A DNA stretch of 64,000 nt from Penelope pileata (GCA_013396635.1 WBMW01000433.1:664474-728473), one strand, 5' to 3'; counted from the first letter of the stretch, positions 11,901-23,055 are shown. Translations and numbers: made by a program. The notes: generated by a model not told the origin, from the sequence alone.

Positions 11901-14446
11901 ATTTACACAAGTGTTTTAAAGCTAAGCATGTAGCAAAGATTTTCCTAAGTAGGCCCACAATACATTGAAGCAATTCAAAAGAATTCGGTCTGCAAATGTC
12001 ACCTTTGGGTGACTGACTTCATAAGTGAAATATTTAGATATAATTTTTATATATAATCTGAAAGATAAAACACAATACAGTAGTCATGATGGTCTATGAA
12101 TTAGCTAGGAGTGTAATTGATGTTTGTTGTTTTAAAATATGTATGCTAAAATTAAGAATTGTTGCAGCTAAAAATCTGAATGTACATTTTCTACTCTTGA
12201 AAATAGTTTGCTTTTTTTAAGTCACTGAAGTATTAGAAGTCAGAGCTGTGAATGCAATCTAAAAAAAAATGCAGCCTCATATACAGGAACTTAAAAACAC
12301 ATATAGATACCTAATACCAGGGTCCCACACTCCAGAATTTTCTGTGTTATGACTCATTTTTAACTTACTCCTGCAGTGCTTCCCTGTAATATGAGAGTTG
12401 ATTATTTTGTGGCACTGAATTGCTAAACAGGGTCATGTTCTGGTTGGCTCAAGGGCATAAGCAATTCCATTTTTTTTATTTATCTCTGCCTATTAAAAGC
12501 TTTTTCTGTGTTAGGTAAGGTTTCTGTTTCTGTTGGTGCTCCCACTTGGACTTGTTAGACATCTTCTGCCCTGTACTATATATTTCACACAGAACATTTG
12601 GATATTTTTATTTTCAAGGGATAAAAGAACATATACTATCTCAGCCCTTTCTGTGCGGTTATCCTCTTTGTAACACGGCTAGAAGCTGAAGTGTCTCTAG
12701 CATCGATGGGATTTCAGGGCTCTAAGCAGGTCTCCTGGAGCTCTCTGGAGAGCAGCAGCTGGATATGGAACCCCTGGAGCACCACAGATGAAGTAGAGAG
12801 AACAACCTTTCTGAGAATGAACTGGAATCATTGATTACTGAATAGTCAGAATCCAAGCTAGCTTTCTAGCACTGGCCCTGATAGCATTATGAGCATTACT
12901 TTAAATGTTCATGATATCAAGTTGCCAGCTGTCAATATGACCTGATATGCATGCTCCTCATCCACTGGCTTGCACTGTAACACCCTCCCTGCTGCTATAC
13001 TGCTACTGCTTGTGTCCTTGCCCCTCTGCAGAGCTAGGTTTATGAGGTCTGCAGAGCTCTCCTGCTTCCATAGAAGTACTCCTGTCCCCTTTGCCTTTCA
13101 TATGGCAGCCCTTCCTCCTTACAACTTGGTAAAGTTCACATGTATATGGTAAGCTGAGTGAAGAGGAAAGCTGAGGACTGGGGTGTACTGAGCAGTGCTA
13201 GGTGATAACTTGAGGATCCTGTAGGGAAAATCCCATTATCAGCTGCTGCAGTCTCTCTCCATCTGTCCAAGGAACAGATCCTAACCCTCAACAGGACTAG
13301 ACTGTTGGGCGCATGGAAAAGTAAAAGGGTTGGGACAAAGGGAGGAGACTTGAGCCATGGATCTCCCAGATACCATGCAGTCTCCAAACATCATAGCAAT
13401 ATCACAGTACTTTGTTATTGAGAATCTTTTCTTTGTTAAGCAGAACTGTGACAAGTTAAAAAAGAACATTACCCTTCACTACAATCTATTGTGTTACTTA
13501 AACAGCAGACAGCCAATTCCTGGCTGAAAGGCAGAACTGAGCTTCAAGTGCTATGCAGGATCCTTGTGTCTTTGAGAACAAAAAGTGTTTGAGGTAGTTC
13601 CGAACTTGGTGAATTTCTGGAAATCTCTGAGACAACCTTTGCATTAACCTCCTGATCCCAGTGAGTAATCATGTTCCTGTTGCTACTTTCACTTTCCCAG
13701 GGCAGAGACAGGGAAGGGGAGACAGAATTCTGGCAGGCATGTGGCCAGGGTGCAGGGACGTATAGGTAGGTAGTAACTGGTTCTGGTGACCTGTGCAGTG
13801 AACATCATATGGCTTAGCAGGATGCAGAGAGGTCAAGTACCATTTATAAAAGTGAAATGAAACTTTCCTTATCTACATGTAGGTATATGAATCTGCAAAC
13901 AAGGTATGCAACTTTTGAAAAATCTTTATGAAAAATAAACTTAATAAAGGATGTGTGAAGCCTGGCAAGATAAAGAGAGCAGCATGGTCCTTTTAGTTTG
14001 ATCTGCAGTCAAACGCTGCCATTCTGAAACCACATCACCTCATAAAAGGGAGAAGGATGCAGCACAAATTGCCTAGTGCTGCTGAAGATGAGCATGAGCT
14101 GCTCAGCCCCTCTCCACATATTAGTAAGCCAACTGAACAGTGCACAGTAGGCAGGCATGTCGAAAATGCTGTGCCACGACTGGTGCCTTACTATAAGCAT
14201 TATACCAGGCGTGCTAAATATGGAAACGCCACTTATAGATGAGAGCACCCACCCGGCTCCCCTGTTACCGTGGGCCCGCACCTCCTGCTCGCCCCCCGCC
14301 CCGCTGGCCTGGCTCACCGAGCCCAGCAGGCCGCGGGCCCACAGCCTGGGAAGCGGGCCACAAAAATAGCCCCGTGGGACTGCTGTGTGGGGGCGCGGCA
14401 GAAACCACGCTGCGAGTGAGAGCTTCCAGTGCTATTTTAGAAGCAA

Positions 14447-14496
14447 TTTTTTTTTTCTTTTTTTTCTTTCTGTCTTTCTTTCTTTTTTTTTTTTTT
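14447..14496. repeat. Poly-T/TTTC tract
   Basis: A 50-nt pyrimidine tract of T-runs with scattered C and one G, within the CpG-rich block. Similar tracts near promoters can exclude nucleosomes; that role is inference only. Confidence 0.95.
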
Positions 14497-14661
14497 GCTT
14501 CTCACCAAATGCTGTTGGAGGAGGGGAGGGCAGGGGGCAAGGAGGGCTTCTGCCCAGTTGCTTGCCTACCCACCCTAGCTTCTTCTCACAGAAATAGGCC
14601 TGGCAGAAGGAAAGGGTTAATTACGCTTGAGGACGAGGGAGGATTGCAGTTTGAAAGACAG

Positions 14662-14812
14662 CAACTGGACAGCTGTGTTTGCTGTGGTATTTTTAAATGC
14701 ATTAATGCAGGCTCCAATCACCCGGCTGCGCTTGACCTATTTTTGGCTCAGGCCAGCCATTGTTCTATTTCTGCCGCCTCTGGGCCACGCTGTTGTTGAT
14801 TCAAATGCAAAT
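14662..14812 (+). promoter_or_regulatory. HDAC9: MEF2-like / E-box / SOX / octamer motif cluster
   Basis: Motifs in order: E-box CAACTG (14662-14667), E-box CAGCTG (14670-14675), GTATTTTTAA (14687-14696, one mismatch to the MEF2 consensus YTAWWWWTAR), CTATTTTTGG (14737-14746, also one mismatch), CCATTGTT (14757-14764, complement AACAATGG, a full SOX core) and ATGCAAAT (14805-14812, a perfect POU octamer). Class IIa HDACs bind and repress MEF2, and HDAC9 has been described as a MEF2 target in muscle. A MEF2/E-box cluster about 0.5-0.6 kb upstream of its first coding exon would fit that feedback loop. The motifs are read by eye; occupancy is inference. Confidence 0.5.
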
Positions 14813-15272
14813 GAGTTGTCACTGCCCCGGCCAGCTCCGGCAGCCGGACCGAGGGGCGGCCGGGGGACAGCAGCGTGCAGCGGGGGGGACCGCAGCCGGA
14901 CCCCGGGAACCCGTGCTCGTTGGGTCGTGCTTTGTAGGAGGCTGTGTTTCCCCACACACGCCACGAGAAAGCACCAAGATACTTCTTTGATTCTTCGTCC
15001 ACCTGCTGTTGGTTCCCAGAGCACCACTGGTCAAACTCCGAGGTGCACAGCCCAGCGTGCGCTCTTTGCTCTCTCACTGCTGTGTAAAGTGGATTTTGCC
15101 TGTTCTCTCTTAATAGATACTTGTACAAGTGCTTAAACATTGCTAATTACTGAAGTGTACTGTCTGACGAGCCCAGCCGGAGGAGGTAGGATGGCAGAGG
15201 GTCGTGCCTGACGCCCCTGTGCAAGTGCCGTGATGAATCTCTCGTGTAGCTGAAGTGCAGACTGGTTGGAAT

Positions 15273-15378
15273 ATGCTGCAGACAATTTACGAGAGTGAAT
15301 CGTGTTTTTCCTCAGATGGGGTTTCTGGACGTGAACAGCTCTTGGCTCAGCAAAGAATGCACAGTATGATCAGCTCAG
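15273..15378 (+). CDS. HDAC9: HDAC9 first coding exon (partial gene)
   Basis: This exon encodes the amino terminus of histone deacetylase 9, a class IIa enzyme/co-repressor that shuttles between nucleus and cytoplasm and binds MEF2 factors; the MITR splice form lacks the catalytic domain. The frame is open for 35 codons from ATG 15273 (MLQTIYESES...) to ...MHSMISS plus one base G, then the strong donor CAG|GTAAGAG. MHSMISS is the known canonical start of HDAC9, and a split G|TN codon fits the valine that follows it in HDAC9. Canonical translation would begin at ATG 15357 (A at -3). The upstream ATG 15273 (also A at -3) adds 28 residues, and an in-frame TGA at 15234 shows it is the first Met. 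I recall HDAC9 isoforms with such an extension but cannot verify this here. The MEF2-binding and deacetylase domains lie in later exons outside the window. Confidence 0.9.
15301..15315 (+). other. HDAC9: Alternative splice acceptor inside the HDAC9 exon
   Basis: The sequence CGTGTTTTTCCTCAG is a good pyrimidine tract plus AG. Splicing here from an upstream exon would start the exon at 15316 and remove the 15273 ATG, leaving ATG 15357 (MHSMISS) as the HDAC9 start. This would give two transcript classes: an unspliced promoter-proximal form with the 28-residue extension, and a spliced form from a farther promoter with the canonical start. The tract is coding in the extended form. Use of the site is inferred from sequence. 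Confidence 0.6.
15316..15369 (+). promoter_or_regulatory. Overlapping upstream ORF, 17 codons
   Basis: ATG 15316 opens a 17-codon frame (MGFLDVNSS...KECTV) ending at TGA 15367-15369. It is in the +1 frame relative to HDAC9 and overlaps the canonical HDAC9 ATG at 15357. In a transcript spliced at 15315 this ATG would be the first three bases of the exon, so its -3 context would come from the upstream exon. An overlapping uORF normally lowers initiation at the main start. Function is inferred. Confidence 0.55.
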
Positions 15379-16014
15379 GTAAGAGACAGCTCAGTACCTC
15401 AGCCTTCCCTGCCTACGCCGTGACTTACTGAGAAAATACAGCCCATCACAATAAGAAAACACCCCGTCTTTAAAGAACTGATTTATTTTTGTGGGCTTTA
15501 TGTAAGTTGTTGTTAAATAGTTATCTCTGTCACAGTATGTTAGATACCAGCTGCTGCTTTTGTGGGGAGTTTGTCTCCTTCAGTCTGCTGCTTTCCAGCA
15601 AGAACAAAATGCTAACAACTGAAATACAGTTGGGATTTCCTTTTTTTTTTTTTTTCCATTTGTTTTGTTTTGTGACTGCAAAATGGGGCTTGTGGTATGA
15701 GCTTATTCACAGAGAGAATTTCAGCAGACAGCCTGTATCAGAAGGCTGCAGTTAGAGCCCGTCACGGGCAATTCTTTTCATATGTGATTTTGTAAACAGG
15801 ATTTGGTCTTTTTGTGGGTTTCCTTTTCTCAAGTTTACACGCAAAGAGATTTTTATATTAATCCTGTTCTGTTTTCATTATGAGGGTTCTTTAAAAAGAA
15901 TGCTAAAGCAAGTCAGTCTCTTCAGTATGCACAGCTTATCTTGCTACTTTAAAAATGTTTTGGAACCTGGCAATGGTAGTCAGAGGTAATGACTCACTGA
16001 AATGTAAATTGGAT

Positions 16015-16024
16015 GTATTTTTAA
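16015..16024 (+). promoter_or_regulatory. MEF2-like site in proximal intron
   Basis: GTATTTTTAA is the same 10-mer as the promoter site at 14687-14696. It lies about 640 bp inside the intron, 18 bp downstream of a perfect AP-1 heptamer TGACTCA (15990-15996). The motifs are visible; activity is inference. Confidence 0.35.
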
Positions 16025-18545
16025 TGAAGGTATTTCAAAGCTGCTCTGGTAGACCATTGGACGTTTCTTCATGTATTTGAAGCTCTCCTTGCATTTTCTA
16101 GTTTCTCTGTTAGCTGTATTTGAGACCTGCAGATGATGTCTTGTGAATGAATTAAGCCGGAAGAATTGTAGCCATTTGGATAAAACATCATTTTAAACAG
16201 GCAAAGAAGTCAAAATTTCAGGTTACTTTTGCCTCTTCTCCTTTAAACTCTGTGTATTGGCTACTTTATATCTTTGCAATCCTAGGTTTCTCACTTTGTT
16301 TTTCATACAGTTGGCTTTATAGACAGCCTGTAAGTAGAATGTAATGTAAATTGTTTACATGTACTTTAGTTGTAGTTTATTCTCATTTTTTCTTTTCTTT
16401 TTCGAGATCTTTTTTTAAAGAAACAAACCAAACCAAAAAACTTGGCAGTGCATCCCACCTTTTAAGCGCAAATACATGTGTAGACCACAGATATCTCCAG
16501 ATATTCTGTTTTAGCACACCTGTTGAACCCATGTTTGTTTGCTTTTAAATACTGTTTCTTTTTGTGCTTTACAGAAGAACTTAAACTTTTACTTGTTTCT
16601 TTATTGAATACAGCTGAAGAGCAGACTTATGGTTTTAGATATTAAAATAAATTGTAAATGATTGTGTCAGATGGCAATATCTGTCATGTTAGGAAAGGCT
16701 CAGATGTGTCTTAACTTTATGTTTAGCATTGTTCAATACAGAAAGTCATAAAATCTCATAATAATTACAGATTGAAGGAGTCAATGAGAATTTTATGAGG
16801 TATTAAGTGCAAGCTAAAATAATGAGAATATCTAAAAGCAATGGAAACTTCCAGTTGGTGATGTTTAACATTGCTGATTTTTCTTTTCCTTTATAAAGCT
16901 GCTTGGTTATTTTGCTTCTTTATGGATTTCTCAAAGAATTTACTATTTCTTAATTCCTTAGAATAGATTTTGAACACCAATCACGGTTCCTTTGTCAAAG
17001 ATGAAAATCATGTGAAAGCGTTGTTTACAAATCTGAACAACAAAGCTCTAGCAAAGACAATAGAAAAAAAAAGCAGAATGTTCTCTGAAAGTGTTATAGT
17101 TCTGTAAACTTCAGTGTTGACTTATTGGTCAAGAATTATTGCATTTCCTGAACAGCTCAGCAGGTGTCCAGTGCTTTTGTATTGGTCACAGAGATAAGAC
17201 TGTCTGCTTCACACTCCCTCTTGTTTTTTTAATACTGTGTTAGGTTGAAGGTAGCTGTATGTAAGTGAAAGTCTGTCCTTTTAAAGTTCACTGTGCTACC
17301 TTGTAACCACAAACTAATGTTGCTCTAATAATAGCAGTTTTCTCATTTGAAATACAAGAAAAGGAGGTAATTTTCTGTAAGTTTATAGCTCTGCTTTTCC
17401 TCACTGGAGAAAGAATATCATGTAACATTTGATTTTTATCTGGTATTACCTTAGGCCCATGTAACATACATAATTTCCTCTGTAGCACCAAGTAGAATAG
17501 AGTTTTCATGTTTGTTTTTTAAACATAGTCAAGAACCTTATCAAGGTAAAAGATGTTTAAATGTATACTCTATAAAATAGAAAGTATTCTACAGTGTTTC
17601 TTTTGGCCTTTGAGATACACAGCTAGACCACAAGTAGTTGATCTTGTACTTAGTCTGCAGTTTAATTCATGTCACATGAAACCACAAAGTCTGGTGCTGC
17701 TGTCAGTTACCTTTGGTTCCTTTGAGTTCAGAGTCTTGCAGGATCAGATGTGATAACTTCCTATGTGTTGTGTCTATGCTGCATGCATATAGCGGAGAAA
17801 GAAATAACCAGGTTAGGACAATGTGCTCTAGTGTTTGGAGTAGCTAAAATGAATCACCTGAATTTTGCTGAGTGCAATCTCTCCTTACTTTAAAGTTATC
17901 TTCACTTCATGCACTGCACAGATTAAAAAGCTGTGCATATTTAAGAAAATAGCAGATCCCTGAACATATGCAGCATGCACTCTTAATATTCTTCAAGTCT
18001 TGGAACAAGCACAACTTAGGCTGTCAGTGGATCTTCAACTTTGCTAGCTGCATTGGGCATGTATTATTCAACTCTAATTTTAAGTGGACTGGAGTCATCC
18101 CCAAAGAGGAGGGATTCAATGGCCACTGGATACATGCTTGCAAAGCAAACTGTATAAAGTATTACTGACAATAACAGGCATACCAAATGCTTCTGTCATG
18201 TGAAAGCAGTTCTTCTGGTATTCCCTCAATTACTACTTTGCCTTTCTGTCTCCATCCCTGCTTGTAAATCATACTATGAATGAGATGATCTGGATAGGTA
18301 CCAATCAAAAGTCTAATTATGAATGAAGCAATCTAGATCGGCACTGACTCAAGAAGCTGTGTAATTTGCAGACACCTACACCTTAGTGCAGAGAGCAGTT
18401 TCAGCTATCTTGAGAAGTCTGAGCTAGATTCTCCCATATGGTACTGTGGCTCTAAAATGCAGCAGTATGTACTGTGCATCTTTATTTAAGAAAATGGTGC
18501 TGATACATTCTTATTTGATACCATAATTATTTTAGTCTCAAGATT

Positions 18546-18562
18546 AAAAAAAAAAAAAAAAC
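18546..18562 (+). repeat. Poly-A tract flanked by a 9-bp inverted repeat
   Basis: An A-run of about 16-17 nt sits between CTCAAGATT (18537-18545) and its complement AATCTTGAG (18569-18577), giving a small stem around an A-rich loop. No retrocopy body is recognised. Confidence 0.8.
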
Positions 18563-18780
18563 CACAAAAATCTTGAGTCTCTTATTTAGATAGTACTACC
18601 TAACTATGCTATTGCTTTTATTTTACCCAAAACTTCTCAACGTCTCAACTATCGTGTGTGTGCAATGCCACAAGGGGCTTTAGCATTCAGTTGGCCTCCT
18701 GTCCAAACCAAAACATGATTAATAATCTATAAACTCTTGAAAAAAAGCCTTTGGTGCAGCATAATCCACGGCAAGAAGAG

Positions 18781-18960
18781 TCATTCGCATGTAGCAAACG
18801 AATAACTAATGCAGTGCTACATTAATCAAGTAGATTTCGGCTGTATGAAGGCGAAGAAGTGACCTACCCAGCCATGGCATCTGCAGGTCTGTGACTTTAA
18901 GGAGTAATGCCAACATTATTAACCTCTGGTGATTAAGCATACTGTGCTGTTTTTTCTGAA
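18781..18960 (+). other. Candidate conserved non-coding block
   Basis: This 180-bp intronic stretch retains several CpGs and a dense mix of homeodomain-like text (TAATGC, ATTAATCAAG, TTATTAACC, GTGATTAAGC). It is free of recognisable repeats and looks unlike the flanking intron. Cross-species conservation cannot be seen from one sequence, so the call rests on composition and motif density only. Confidence 0.3.
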
Positions 18961-19109
18961 GGGTAAGGTTGCTACGTTTGCTTTACTAGCTGTATTTTGA
19001 TGTATACCGTTGCATTGGCCTTCCTGAGTTCCTCCTCAATGTTTATTGGATAAAGCATGCTCTGCCTCCTGCCCAAAGCAGCGGTGTTGAAAAATCAAGA
19101 GTTCAAGGA

Positions 19110-19240
19110 GGTCTTGGGCTTAAAGCCTTGGCTTGTCACTGAGCTGACAGGTGACCTGAGTGAGTTATGTAATCCTGCTGACGTCAGCTTCCTCTTCTGT
19201 GAAATAAGGAAAATAATACCTGTCAGGCTCAGGAATCTAT
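19110..19240 (+). mobile_element. MIR-like ancient SINE fragment
   Basis: The core region aligns by eye with the MIR/CORE-SINE consensus: GGTGACCTGAGTGAGTTATG corresponds to the GTGACCTTGGGCAAGTTACT part, and CAGCTTCCTCTTCTGTGAAA then TAAGGAAAATAATACCTGT correspond to the CAGTTTCCTCATCTGTAAAA and GGGGATAATAATACCTA parts. MIRs are tRNA-derived SINEs that moved before mammals and birds diverged. Recognisable copies are uncommon in birds. The tRNA head is not clear. Confidence 0.7.
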
Positions 19241-22200
19241 GGGGCAAAACTGTTCCAAAGGGAATACAACAACTCAGAATGATTAATTTGATTGACTTAG
19301 TCTAACTACAGGCTTGCAAAATACTTGTGATTTCACAAATATAGTAAGTGAATGTAATTGGGGTATTTTATTCTCTGCAGTGATCAGAAAACTGAAGCTG
19401 TGTCTCTTGAATATAAATATCAGAATTAGTGCTACATGTATCATGTTGTATGTGGGTTGGCAGGTCTTTTTTAGCTGTCTTCCCTCAGTAAATCATGATG
19501 TACAAAATTTATCTCATATGTTGCATCTGTGGCGTGGCTGCATGACCATGCATACATGTTTGTTCGTGTGTATTTATATTGCCTTCAGGGAATATTCTTT
19601 GATGTTTGTTGTCTCTTCTTTTCCTGGCCAAACAAAACTTTCACCTTCTCAACTGTTCCTGTGGAGAGATGGCAAAAGGCATATTCATGTAAAGGTTTGT
19701 TCTGATATACATTAAAATCTTGGAATATTTGCATATTTGAATCAGGTAACGCAAACTTCTTACAGATAAAAAAAAGGTCGCACATATGTGTTATGTCAGG
19801 CAGTAACACTTCAGAGTGAGTGAGATTAACAGGATATGCTGATCTTTTACTTTATGATTCTCTTTAGGGTAATGAAAAAATAACATGAAACTGCCCAGTT
19901 CAGGGAAGTTCTGAGCAGCAGTCGGGAGAGGCTGTTTTCAGTGCCTCTCAAACTTTAGGCAGAAAAAGAGCTAGTTCTTCTTAGAAGCTGAAGTGTTTGA
20001 GTTCATTGTCAAAGGAGAACATGGCTTAGCCTTAACAATTAATGCAATGAAGAGAGCATTGCAGACCTTGTGTAGTGACAGTCCCACTGACTTTGCGTGA
20101 AGGCATTGCTCAGTCATACGTGCTGGACAAGACATTGATTATGAATGCAGTTGAACAAACAATGTGGTAAAATAGAATGAAGCTGTTTTTTCTTCTTTAT
20201 GTTATTTTGAAAGACATTTAATTCAGGCCAATGTTGCCAATTTTGTGTGTCCTCTAATGCTGTAGTGTTGCTTCTTTTCTTTTTTTCTTCTCCCTTATGT
20301 CCCAGCTTCTGGAATCATGTGATGATTACCTGACAATCTTACTTTGCATCAGTTGATATATTTATAGGTTGTGAAAAAGGACTGACAAGAGTTTCAAAGT
20401 AAAAGATTTACAAGAATAGCAAGCTACAAAAGGTGGCAAATAAGTAAAATGGTTCTGCATATGTTTTTCAAACCTCCTTGAGCTTCTTTCCCGACATCAC
20501 TAAACACTGCATGTAATACAGAGGTTCTACTAGCACTGGCACTGGAACAGCAGTTCCCCTCTCTTTGGTGTGTTGAGCTATATCACTTCTAAAAGACGTT
20601 TTTACTTCAGCTGTTTGTTGTTTTATCTGTTCACCTTTCTTACATATACTGGTTTCCTCCATGCTCAAAAATCATGGTTTCAGCTGGCCTTGCCTCATGT
20701 AAAACTGTGTACAGAAGCTGTTTAGTTAATTATGATTAGTACTGGATCTGAGGAACACTTGTAACTGCTCCTACTACCAGAGCTATAATCAGACTTCTAT
20801 TTCTATATCAACTGCCCAGCCCCTTTCCTCTGCACAGCCTTTGCAGAGAAAGCAGGAACTGTGAGAAAGCAGAACACTTAGCTAGCTGGTCTGCAAATGT
20901 TCATCATTCCTCCTGTGTATATTTGCACATACACATGGTAGTTTCAGGTTCTGGTAGGGACAATGGGCAAGCTGCCAGGTGTGATTGCATTTTAACCTTT
21001 CCAAACTGCTGTTTTGTTTTTGTGTGGTGGGTACAATCCAAAATACTCTGGAGAAATTGTCTGGCAGATACTTTTGTTAAATGCATAAAAATCTGAAATG
21101 CTCTGCTCTGTGGATCTCTTTAACAGGCTGACTCCTCTGGGTCAGTTATTCTTAGCCTAGTTATTTTCATCTTATGGCATTACAGGTCTAAGATTAGCCT
21201 GTTAGGCGTTATCATGCCATCTGAGTTACCTCCTAATATAACTGTACACCGGAACGATTATTTATAGACAGAGCATTCTGTCATTTTTGCTTTATTTCTG
21301 GTAGTTTAAATAAAGAAGAACAACATTCAAGAAAAACCACAGATTCCTTCCTGCTGCCAAAACAACATGATAACTGCCTGCTAAGGGGCAAGGATATTGT
21401 TTCAAATGTGTGCTTGCAGCAGATCCAACATCCTTTTTATCTCCTCCACTTCCACTAAAAAGAGGTACCTGGGGCAGCGCTCCCGTCCCTCCTGGAGGAG
21501 GGAGCGAGGGGCCGGATCGCTGCCCAGCTGCGCAGGGGACGAGCTTGTGGCTGCTGATGAGAACAAGGATATCCAGGATCTATTTTTAGGGGCTGGCACT
21601 GTCAAGCTCCATGTTCAGCGTGAACGTGTCACATATGCACGCAGCTCCTCCAAAATGGACCCTTCTCGTTTTGTTACGTAAAAGCAATGCCTGCTGTTTA
21701 ATTAGCCTTCTATATGCGTTTCACAGACATAACAGGAAGCTTTGGCAAATTGACACACTTTTAGCAAACCGTTCTTCATGGCTGCTTCACAAACATATCT
21801 GCTTACTAGAAAACCTTAATCCTAAAGCAGAGCTGTCTTTCAGAAATGAAGTAAGGCACATTCTCCCCTCAGGAACTTCACTGGGATCTTTGTGGCTGTA
21901 ACTAGGTGCAAGCTTTTAGTGACACTTTGATAAAAAGCAACAAAAATAAGAAAGTGGCAGATCTTCAGCTGGGAGTTAGTGTAGCCTCAGTGCAGTTGAA
22001 GCTGACCGTTTCTAAAGCAGTGAAGTGTTGATAGATTATAATTGAATGAACTCCAACTTTTCTATTTTCACCTTTCTCCTCTAAATAAGTGGCATGTTTC
22101 TACCTTTGTGCACATTCTGGGTATAATCAGGAAGCAGTTAATCTGTTCTACTTCAAAATGACACTGGTGTAAAAAAGCTTGCAAAGAAACCTTTAGATAG

Positions 22201-23044
22201 TTGAATGATGTGGTGCTAGTTTAACTCTCCCGTTACATAATAAGCAGCTCTTCAATTTTTGTCAGACTTGCAGTTCTGTACATTACTATAAAGGTACTTC
22301 GGCATTTAGTATACTTTGAGCATAGCCGACACATCTGTTTTAGTAGCTTTGTGTCTCCTGGTTGCAAATTCCTTCCTGTTTCTGGAGTGTACTAACATGA
22401 CAGGAGCTCCAAGAATTCAAGCCTTTTGTTGATGAATGTGCTTGAAATGCAGGATGCTCCATCCTAATGATAACACATTCCTTCTAGTAATAAAACTGAG
22501 TGTCATCAAAGGGAGATGAGAGAAAGAATGGAATGAATTCTTTTAAAATGCCAATTTTATAAATCATGTTTTTACAATCAGAGATTATTGTTCTCTTTCA
22601 TGATCCCTGTGGTTGAAGGTATGTGTGCCACAGGGAGGAATAACAGCTATTCAATTTCTGTGAAGTCTGGAACGGAATAAAGAGAAAGCTTAATGTTAAT
22701 TTAATAATTTCCTCCCATTGTTCTGTTCTTAATCCAAATTTTCTTTATCTGTCTTGGTGCCCAAGGCCACCACCCTGTTGGCATTGCAGAGTAACAATTT
22801 GAGGGGGAGTAGGGAACCTAGACTGTTAGAGCTTAATTTCTTATGGAGACTTTCTGGTGTTTGCTCCTCCTGGGCAACTGCAGTAAAATGTGTTAGTGAT
22901 GACCTTTTATTTACCTGCTCACACCTCCCTTCCTTGAACATAAATTCTTAGTTCTCTTCATCTACTTGTTTGATCTGTAAATTGACATGTTTATTGAAGA
23001 GCATGTATTTTTCCCATGACTTGTCTATTTTTTTTTTCCTATAG

Positions 23045-23055
23045 ATATAAAAGAG
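23045..23055 (+). other. Candidate 11-nt micro-exon / pseudo-exon
   Basis: A strong pyrimidine tract ends TTTTTTTCCTATAG, followed by 11 nt (ATATAAAAGAG) and a consensus donor GTAAGATT. After the HDAC9 exon (one leftover base) the 11 nt would complete four codons, D-I-K-E, and leave phase 0. The next HDAC9 exon needs phase 1, so inclusion would shift the frame. It is therefore either a decoy or a poison micro-exon. Confidence 0.25.

Larger units (their letters stand above)
3433..14229. other. Non-coding 5' flank, no gene seen
   Basis: About 10.8 kb without a recognisable exon. It contains the old direct duplication near 4.1 kb, a poly-A/purine tract near 4.9 kb, two decayed palindromic repeats near 9.9 and 11.85 kb, and the G-run with assembly gap near 11.6 kb, all listed separately. 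The longest open frames (9343-9681 + and 6856-7197 -) have no family signature and look like chance. Confidence 0.6.
14230..15310 (+). promoter_or_regulatory. HDAC9: CpG-rich promoter block of HDAC9
   Basis: G+C and CpG density jump here against an AT-rich background. There are two dense blocks, about 14240-14420 and 14820-15010, each with roughly 15 CpGs in under 200 bp, separated by an AT-richer part with a poly-T/C tract (14447-14496). No TATA box sits at an obvious distance from the exon, which fits a CpG-type promoter with dispersed starts. It lies directly 5' of the HDAC9 first coding exon and on the right side for + strand transcription. A CCAAT pentamer is at 14714-14718. The 186-codon frame at 14239-14799 reflects GC content rather than a gene. 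The exact start site cannot be read from sequence. Confidence 0.75.

Noticed and set aside
14239..14799. 186-codon open frame, longest in the window
   Set aside because: It lies in the CpG-rich block where stops are rare, crosses a poly-T tract coding for phenylalanine, and overlaps equally open frames on other strands.
14627..15140. 169-codon + frame and 130-codon - frame
   Set aside because: Overlapping GC-driven frames on both strands of the promoter block with no homology recognised.
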